Translations under genes and position numbers: made by a program
Shown: positions 58,409 through 64,000 of the stretch, piece by piece
Numbering within the stretch: position 1 is the first letter of the stretch
Layout: the number at the start of each line of letters is the position of its first letter
Notes under the pieces: generated by a model
Databases searched by the model: none
What the model was told of the DNA's origin: nothing
Seen by the model: the letters and a program-made list of their open reading frames with translations, nothing else
Source: Marinomonas alcarazii
GTDB lineage: Bacteria > Pseudomonadota > Gammaproteobacteria > Pseudomonadales > Marinomonadaceae
Assembly (NCBI RefSeq): GCF_003208215.1
Contig: NZ_QKLW01000004.1
Coordinates: forward strand, 231,786 to 295,785
Direction: 5' to 3'
DNA: 64,000 bases

Positions 58409-59145
58409 GTGCCTTGGAAACATCTCAAAAAACAGGCCGATTCATTGGTGTGGGTGTAGGTCCCGGTGATCCAGAATTGATCACCTTAAAAGCCTTGCGT
58501 TTGATTCAAGGTGCCAGCGTGGTGAGTTACCTTGCCAATAACGAAGGGGGTTCTCAGGCGAAAACCATCGCCAGTGAAGCCTTTGCAGGTGTGACTCATG
58601 CGCAGAATGAAATCGCTATTGTTATGCCTATGTCGACGGATCGATCATTGGCAAATGAAGCCTACGACAATGGCGCAAAAGCCATTGCTAATGAATTATC
58701 GCAAGGCAAAGACGTGGTTTTCTTGTGTGAAGGGGACCCGTTGTTTTTTGGCTCTTTCGCGTATTTATTAGAGCGTCTAGAAGGGGATTTTCAATGTCAA
58801 GTTGTGCCTGGTGTGTCGTCAATCAATGCCGCATCGTCCGCCTTGAATCATCCGTTAACCGTGTTGAAAGAATCCTTCGCTGTGGTGAGTGGTCGTCATA
58901 CCGCCCAGCAAATTGATACCGCGTTAGAGCAGCACGACAGTGTGGTTATTATGAAAGCAGGGCGTGCGCGTCCGCGAATATTAATGGCGCTGCGCAAAAC
59001 TAACCGCATGCAAGACGCGAAATACCTTGAATACATAGGCCGTGAGAATGAACGTATCGTGCGCGATGTATCGACCTTAGAAGACAAAGCAGGGCCGTAT
59101 TTTTCTTTGTTCGTGGTCACGAAAAGTGAGCGAGGCACGCGGTGA
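58405..59145 (+). CDS. cobI: CobI/CbiL, precorrin-2 C20-methyltransferase
   Basis: The 246-residue tetrapyrrole methylase has FIGVGVGPGDPELITLKALR at its start, FLCEGDPLFFGSFAYL and VVPGVSSINAASSAL. It adds the C-20 methyl group, the first dedicated step after precorrin-2. The start overlaps the cobL stop by four bases and the end overlaps the next gene by four. Length is normal. Confidence 0.95.
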   Translation: MSALETSQKTGRFIGVGVGPGDPELITLKALRLIQGASVVSYLANNEGGSQAKTIASEAFAGVTHAQNEIAIVMPMSTDRSLANEAYDNGAKAIANELSQGKDVVFLCEGDPLFFGSFAYLLERLEGDFQCQVVPGVSSINAASSALNHPLTVLKESFAVVSGRHTAQQIDTALEQHDSVVIMKAGRARPRILMALRKTNRMQDAKYLEYIGRENERIVRDVSTLEDKAGPYFSLFVVTKSERGTR

Positions 59146-59960
59146 TACGCTTTGTTGCATTAACGCCAGCAGGTGAACGGTTGGCAAGAAAACTATTGTC
59201 TAACGTGGCGCTGAATAACTGGCCTGATGCGGTTGTCGACTACAAACCAAAACCTTTTGCTGAGTTCGTGCAAACGGCGTTTAAAAATGGCGATTGGCTG
59301 GTGTTCATCTGCGCCACGGGCATCGTGATGCGAACCCTCGCGCCGGTGTTACAAGACAAGTATCAAGACCCGCCAGTCTTAGTATTGGATGAAGAAGGCA
59401 AGTTTGTTATTCCATTGCTATCGGGGCATGAAGGCGGCGCCAACGAGTGGGGCGCGCAAGTGGCAAAATCCCTTGGCGCACAGTTGGTTATGACCACAGC
59501 GAAACCTTATCTTAACCCAGTTTATACTTTGGGAATGGGTTGCGAACGCCATTGCCCTCTGGAATTTATCGAAAGTCTCATGCTCGACGCCCTAGCGCAA
59601 AAAGGCTTAACGCCCAGCGATATTCACTCTCTAAACAGCATTGACATCAAAGCCGACGAAACAAACCTTATCGCTCTCGCTGACAAATACCATTGGGACT
59701 TCAACACCTACAGTGCCCAAGAGCTGACACCTATGGAGTCGCTTCTTAGTACTAAATCCGACTACATCTTCAACACCGTCGGTGTCTATGGAGTCGCCGA
59801 ATCCGCCGCGCTGTTAGCCGTTCAAATGGAAACAGGTACAGAACCAGAGCTTATCTTGAATAAAATCAAAAACGCCAAAGCGACCTGCGCTTTGGCGAGA
59901 GGGTTTTGTTCTTCTAGTGGCGAGTTTACAGGTAGAAACGCGAATCATTTGAATGGCTGA
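59142..59960 (+). CDS. cbiG: CbiG-type cobalamin biosynthesis protein (CbiG N-domain fused to CobE)
   Basis: The 272-residue protein has an N-terminal CbiG domain (about 1-125) with FICATGIVMRTLAP and PLLSGHEGGANEWG. A CobE/CbiG C-terminal domain (about 128-270) contains TLGMGCERHCPLEFIESL and ends TCALARGFCSSSGEFTGR. The central CbiG domain seen in longer (about 350 residues) proteins seems absent. CbiG opens the ring-A lactone in the anaerobic route. Start GTG 59142 overlaps cobI. It is the last cobalamin gene seen here. Confidence 0.88.
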   Translation: MIRFVALTPAGERLARKLLSNVALNNWPDAVVDYKPKPFAEFVQTAFKNGDWLVFICATGIVMRTLAPVLQDKYQDPPVLVLDEEGKFVIPLLSGHEGGANEWGAQVAKSLGAQLVMTTAKPYLNPVYTLGMGCERHCPLEFIESLMLDALAQKGLTPSDIHSLNSIDIKADETNLIALADKYHWDFNTYSAQELTPMESLLSTKSDYIFNTVGVYGVAESAALLAVQMETGTEPELILNKIKNAKATCALARGFCSSSGEFTGRNANHLNG

Positions 59961-60017
59961 CGGTTTATTTACGTTTTTTTATTGATCAATTGATAATCGT
60001 TCTTTATTATCGCCAAA

Positions 60018-60042
60018 TGTAAATTTATGTAAGCTTGTGTAA
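60018..60042 (+). promoter_or_regulatory. three TGTAA motifs at exact 10-base spacing
   Basis: TGTAA occurs at 60018-60022, 60028-60032 and 60038-60042, one helical turn apart, 59 bases before the TpsB start. Phased direct half-sites like these are used by OmpR/PhoB-family regulators. The first two resemble the reverse of the reported RstA box (TACATNTNGTTACA) with about two mismatches. Function is inferred. Confidence 0.45.
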
Positions 60043-60100
60043 GTATTGTGGATGTAGATAAGGCTATCTTTATCTATGACATTGCTGCTAGGGAGATGGT

Positions 60101-61777
60101 GTGATTGTAAGGCTAGGGAAGCGATGGTTAACCGGTTGTAGTTTACTGTGTATTCCATTCTATTTAACCGCAGCCCAGAATGATTCTATTAGAGATGAGA
60201 CTGAGTGGCGATTACGCGATAAAGCCGCACAAGAAGCCTTAGATCAAAAAATGCAGGTCATTTCACCACCTATTCAATTGCCGCAGGTGGATGATTTACC
60301 GGATCTACCCCACGAAAGTGTTTGTTTTGTTATTGATAGCATTGACATAAAAGGATTGCTGTCTGACTGGGCAACCTCTCAGGGAGATTCCTATATTGGG
60401 CAATGTATGGGGTTTGATAGTATCCAAGCTTACGTACGTTTGATTAATCAGAAATTATTGGCGGAAGGTTACATTACTTCTAGAGCCGTGTTACCTGAGC
60501 AAAATATTGCCTCGCATGTTTTGGTGATCAATATACAAGAAGGGATTATTGAAAAGATTGAGTTTCCTGAAGATTATCGTTTTTTCTGGCGACATTCACT
60601 CCCGCTACAGGTTGGGGATGTATTAAACCTGAGGGATATGGAGCAAGCGGTTGATCAACTGAACAGACTTCAATCTCAAGATGTTGAATTTAAAATTCAG
60701 CCAGGTACGTACAGCAATGCAAGTATTCTTGTTGCACAGATAAAGCAAACAAAGCCATGGTCTGTTGGTTTTTCTGTTGATGATAGTGGAAGTCGCTCCA
60801 CCGGAAAATACCCGCTTTCACTGAGCGGTGTTGTTGATAATGTGGTCGGTGTTCAAGATGTTTTGCAATATTCTTTTTCCAGAGCAAGGGAAAAAGACAG
60901 TGGTGAATCTAATAGTGCTTCTATTACGTGGAGTTTGCCGATTGGCTATTGGTTATTAGAAATGAGCAATAGCCGCTCGGACTATCGGCAAGAAACAGTT
61001 GGCAGCGTGCGAACTTTCGAGCTAAGTGGTACAGGGGATGATAAAAAGATTGCCTTGAATTACGTGCTTTCTAGAGATAATAAAAGCAAGACCTCTTTGT
61101 TGGGTGCGGTTAAAACACGAAATCGACGTAGTTATATTGATGATACAGAAATTGAAGTGCAGCAGCGAAATTTAACAGAGCTGGAGCTAGGGGCTTCTTA
61201 TCGGAAATATTTACCAAACGCAGTATTAGATTTTTCGCTTAGTATGCATCAAGGTGTTGAATGGTTAGGAGCGGATAAAGTTGATTCTGGTGCATCGTCT
61301 AATGTCGCTCAGCCAAATTATCGCTTTTATTCGCTGACGACTTCGGTGAGTGCGCCTTTTTCATTGTTAGAAACCAAGATGAATTACAGTGGGCGGCTTT
61401 TTATGCAATATGCAGACACCGCGATTTATTCGCTAGATTGGTTCTCAAATGGTGGTCGTTATACGGTAAGGGGGTTTTCTGGTAGCGAATCGTTAAGTGC
61501 TGAAAGTGGTTGGCGTTTAAGAAATGATATTGCGTTGCCTTTCAGTATTAAACGTTTTTCGACGACAGGCTATTTAGGGCTGGATATCGGCGAGGTATAT
61601 GGGGACGGTGCAGAAGAAGAGTCTAGTAAAACACTAATGGGAATTAGCCTAGGGTTTAAAGGGCAACTTTTTGGTGCGAATTACGATGTTTCTGTTTCTG
61701 AACCATTTTTAGCTCATGGACCTTACGCTAAGGCTCATGATTACAAAGTAAGTGCAATGCTCTCCGCTCAATTTTGA
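60101..61777 (+). CDS. TpsB outer-membrane transporter (ShlB/FhaC/HecB family)
   Basis: The 558-residue protein has a signal peptide (about 1-24). POTRA domains follow (about 70-215; CFVIDSIDIKGL and LAEGYITSRAVLPEQNI). A C-terminal 16-strand barrel has the conserved RYTVRGFSG motif near 460 and ends in KVSAMLSAQF with terminal Phe, as required for Bam insertion. It secretes the TpsA protein encoded just downstream. Start GTG 60101 is preceded by GGGAGA. Function is clear by family and gene order. Confidence 0.95.
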   Translation: MIVRLGKRWLTGCSLLCIPFYLTAAQNDSIRDETEWRLRDKAAQEALDQKMQVISPPIQLPQVDDLPDLPHESVCFVIDSIDIKGLLSDWATSQGDSYIGQCMGFDSIQAYVRLINQKLLAEGYITSRAVLPEQNIASHVLVINIQEGIIEKIEFPEDYRFFWRHSLPLQVGDVLNLRDMEQAVDQLNRLQSQDVEFKIQPGTYSNASILVAQIKQTKPWSVGFSVDDSGSRSTGKYPLSLSGVVDNVVGVQDVLQYSFSRAREKDSGESNSASITWSLPIGYWLLEMSNSRSDYRQETVGSVRTFELSGTGDDKKIALNYVLSRDNKSKTSLLGAVKTRNRRSYIDDTEIEVQQRNLTELELGASYRKYLPNAVLDFSLSMHQGVEWLGADKVDSGASSNVAQPNYRFYSLTTSVSAPFSLLETKMNYSGRLFMQYADTAIYSLDWFSNGGRYTVRGFSGSESLSAESGWRLRNDIALPFSIKRFSTTGYLGLDIGEVYGDGAEEESSKTLMGISLGFKGQLFGANYDVSVSEPFLAHGPYAKAHDYKVSAMLSAQF

Positions 61778-61840
61778 TTTAGTAATGACCGAGCTGTATA
61801 AGAGCCAAAACTTTTTAGTCTTAGGGAAGAGGTTATTAAT

Positions 61841-64000
61841 ATGTTGGTTTTGTTACGTTTATTATCTCGTTTAGTGATTCAGCTTGCCACCATTCTAAGC
61901 GTGACAAAATGCTCCACTACTCGACGAGTGTACTTTTCTTATACCTCTCATCTTTCTCTGTTGCAGCCTTGCCGTAAGCACCAAAAATACATAGCGCAAA
62001 TTATGCTGGCCTCTTATTTGTCGATGCCGGGAGTATTACTGGCTCAGGGGGTGACTGCAGCGAATACCCCCCATGCTCCGTCTTTTGACAGAGCCGCGAA
62101 TGGCGTACCTATTGTGAACATCAATAAAGCGTCGTCGAAAGGTGTATCCCGCAATGAGTACAATGGCTTCAATGTTGAATCCAAGGGACTGATTTTTAAT
62201 AATGCAACGGATATTGTAAATACCCAGTTGGCGGGTTATGTCGATGGTAATAGTAACCTTAATGGCCTTAGTGCCAACATCATTTTAAATGAGGTGAAAG
62301 GCAATAGCCGTAGTGCATTAAACGGCTATATGGAAATTGCAGGGCAATCAGCGGAACTGATTATTGCCAATCAAAACGGCATTACCTGTAATGGCTGTGG
62401 TTTTATTAATACCACTCGTGGCACCTTAACAACAGGGCAAGCGACGTTTGATGGAGCGGGCGGTTTAACGGGGTTTGATGTCTCGAGAGGTGATGTAGAT
62501 ATTTCTGGCTTAGGCCTTAATGCCGGTAATGTTGATGAAGTCGATATATTAGCTCGAAGTGTGAGTTTAAACGGTAAATTTTGGGCCAATAATGCCACTA
62601 TTGTGACAGGTCAGAATCACATAGATTATCAAGATAAAACCATCACTGATTTAAAAGCAGATGGTCCAAAAGCGCTTGGGTCAGGGATCTCGTTAGACGT
62701 TGCAGCTATTGGTGGTATGTATGCTAATCGCATTCGCTTGATTGGTACTGAAAAAGGCTTAGGGGTTAACGTCGCTGGTGAAATAAAAGCCGTCGAAGAC
62801 ATGGTGTTGGATAGCCAAGGCAACTTGTTAAATAGCGGTACTCTCAGTGCAAAAACGCTGACGGCATCGAGCGAAAATATATCAAATACAGGTGCTGTAT
62901 TAGGACATGAAATCCATATTACAGCAAATCAACTTAACAATACGACGGCACAGGCTAATATTCAGGCAATAGATGGTGTCACCATTTCGACACAAGAATT
63001 GAATAACGACGCTAGTGCAAAAATATTGTCTAAAAGCGGTAGCATCAAAATAGATGCTGGTGCGGTTTCTAACCAGAGTGTCATAGCGGCAGATCGTATT
63101 AATATCAAGGCGAGTTCGCTAGAAAACAAAACTGTCAACGGTCAAATATTTTCAACAGGTGGGCTGGATCTAACGCTGACAGGACACTTGAATAACGTCG
63201 ATGGTGGATTAGTTCATTCAGATAAGGTTCTGACGATTGACTCTTTAGGTGATCTTGTTAATGCAAGCGGAACCATTGAAGCCGTTGGATCAGCGACGAT
63301 TAAAAGTCAAAACCTCACTAACTCTGGCACCGTTTTAGCACAAGACAGTGTTTTATCTATTATGACAAGCGGGCTTGAAAACCAAGGTACAGTATCTGGT
63401 AATAGCCTCGTTGTTAATGCAGCAACTCTCGACAACAGTACTGAAAATGGAAAAATACTTTCATCTGGCAAGCTAGATTTAACCATCGACGGTGATGTCA
63501 CCAACACTGATGGTGCACTTGTTCATGCCGATACTGATTCGACGCTCGATGCGAAAGGCGATGTAACTAACAGCGGTACTATTGAAGCCGTTGGATCGAC
63601 GATGATTAAAAGCCAAAACCTTACTAATTCAGGCACCATCCTAGCCCAAGACCGCATTTTATCCATTGAGACAAACAAGATTGAAAACCAAGGTACGCTA
63701 TCGAGTAATGGCCTTGTTATTAAAGCGGGCGAGCTTGATAACACAACCAACACGGCACAAATTGTTTCGTCTGATAAAGTTGATTTAACCATACAAGGCG
63801 AGATCACTAACACAGATGGTGCATTGGTTCATGCAGATACGGATTTGACTCTTGATGCCAAAGGCAATCTAACCAACAGCGGAACTGTCGAAGCGGTAGG
63901 ATCATCATCTTTAACAACTAAGAACCTAACAAACTCAGGTACTATTTTAGCCCAAGACAGCAGCTTATCTATTGAGACAAGCAAGATTGATAACCAAGGC
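61841..64000 (+). CDS. TpsA exoprotein, filamentous haemagglutinin/CdiA-like (5' part)
   Basis: The frame opens at ATG 61841 (AAGAGG nine bases ahead) and is open to the window end, 720 codons. It has a long signal peptide (about 1-70, ending VLLAQG) and a TPS secretion domain (about 80-330) with LIIANQNGITCNGCGFINT. Haemagglutinin repeats follow, rich in LTNSGT, LDNST and TNTDGALVH. It is secreted by the adjacent TpsB and forms a long beta-helix. Whether it is an adhesin or a CdiA-type toxin is decided by the missing C-terminus. Confidence 0.93.
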   Translation, partial: MLVLLRLLSRLVIQLATILSVTKCSTTRRVYFSYTSHLSLLQPCRKHQKYIAQIMLASYLSMPGVLLAQGVTAANTPHAPSFDRAANGVPIVNINKASSKGVSRNEYNGFNVESKGLIFNNATDIVNTQLAGYVDGNSNLNGLSANIILNEVKGNSRSALNGYMEIAGQSAELIIANQNGITCNGCGFINTTRGTLTTGQATFDGAGGLTGFDVSRGDVDISGLGLNAGNVDEVDILARSVSLNGKFWANNATIVTGQNHIDYQDKTITDLKADGPKALGSGISLDVAAIGGMYANRIRLIGTEKGLGVNVAGEIKAVEDMVLDSQGNLLNSGTLSAKTLTASSENISNTGAVLGHEIHITANQLNNTTAQANIQAIDGVTISTQELNNDASAKILSKSGSIKIDAGAVSNQSVIAADRINIKASSLENKTVNGQIFSTGGLDLTLTGHLNNVDGGLVHSDKVLTIDSLGDLVNASGTIEAVGSATIKSQNLTNSGTVLAQDSVLSIMTSGLENQGTVSGNSLVVNAATLDNSTENGKILSSGKLDLTIDGDVTNTDGALVHADTDSTLDAKGDVTNSGTIEAVGSTMIKSQNLTNSGTILAQDRILSIETNKIENQGTLSSNGLVIKAGELDNTTNTAQIVSSDKVDLTIQGEITNTDGALVHADTDLTLDAKGNLTNSGTVEAVGSSSLTTKNLTNSGTILAQDSSLSIETSKIDNQG
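63278..64000 (+). repeat. 306-base repeats in the TpsA gene
   Basis: Near-identical segments begin at 63278, 63584 and 63890, exactly 306 bases (102 codons) apart. Each starts with codons for EAVGS and continues through LTNSGT..LAQD, LENQGT and TNTDGALVHADT. The third copy is cut by the window end, so the full number is unknown. The DNA identity is high, suggesting recent duplication or gene conversion. Confidence 0.9.

Noticed and set aside
63278..64000. CRISPR-like or non-coding tandem repeat
   Set aside because: The repeats are in frame, 102 codons long, and encode haemagglutinin-type beta-helix sequence continuous with the TpsA gene.

Overview
The window looks like a chromosomal segment of a polar-flagellated marine gammaproteobacterium. 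Marinomonas or a close Oceanospirillales relative is my best guess. This rests on the AT-leaning codon use, on protein similarity remembered from Pseudomonas, Vibrio and E. coli, and on the Pseudomonas-like order flh-fliA-che-mot-par-cheW followed by ccm. No tRNA, rRNA, CRISPR array, insertion sequence or prophage gene was recognised.

Layout. 1-7772: flagellar export genes fliN(end)-fliO-P-Q-R-flhB-flhA, then flhF and the flagellar sigma factor fliA. 7815-16636: chemotaxis and motor genes cheY-cheZ-cheA-cheB-motC-motD, the polar array genes parC and parP, cheW and a DUF2802 gene. 16627-18491 (minus): fliK with a lone FlhB C-terminal domain protein. 18669-25365: a complete cytochrome c maturation operon ccmABCDEFGHI. 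25431-28801: zipA, ligA and a YheU-family gene. 28825-37124: housekeeping genes (cysE, mnmC, periplasmic cyclophilin, a selenoprotein-W-like Rdx protein, yciI, yciB, the PHP nuclease rnm, yciO, rluB, a DUF1499 gene). 37168-45995: an RstAB-like two-component pair, metR, argF, grxD, a 2-Cys peroxiredoxin, a YaeR-like VOC protein, two more LysR regulators and a YitT-type membrane protein. 46321-50895: a REC-GGDEF-EAL protein and a hybrid histidine kinase. 51084-59960: a cobalamin (corrin ring) operon. 60101-64000: a two-partner secretion system, with the TpsB transporter complete and the TpsA exoprotein running off the window.

How the genes work together. FliO/P/Q/R with FlhA/FlhB form the flagellar type III export gate. 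FliK and the FlhB-like small protein act in hook-length control and substrate switching. FlhF and FliA set flagellum position and late gene expression. CheA/CheW/ParP/ParC make a polar chemosensory array, signalling through CheY and CheZ. The ccm genes handle haem export, delivery and ligation to apocytochromes c. The cobalamin genes carry out mid-pathway corrin methylation, rearrangement, reduction and amidation, with a fused AAA-VWA chelatase subunit.

The less ordinary points are: no flhG/fleN gene between flhF and fliA; four FliM/CheZ-like helices in the CheA linker where a P2 domain would be expected; a GAGCCA hexanucleotide array in parP; several perfect palindromes in promoter regions; a tandem 104-bp palindromic repeat inside the cobalamin cluster; three TGTAA motifs spaced 10 bp apart before the TpsB gene; and 306-bp repeats in the TpsA gene.
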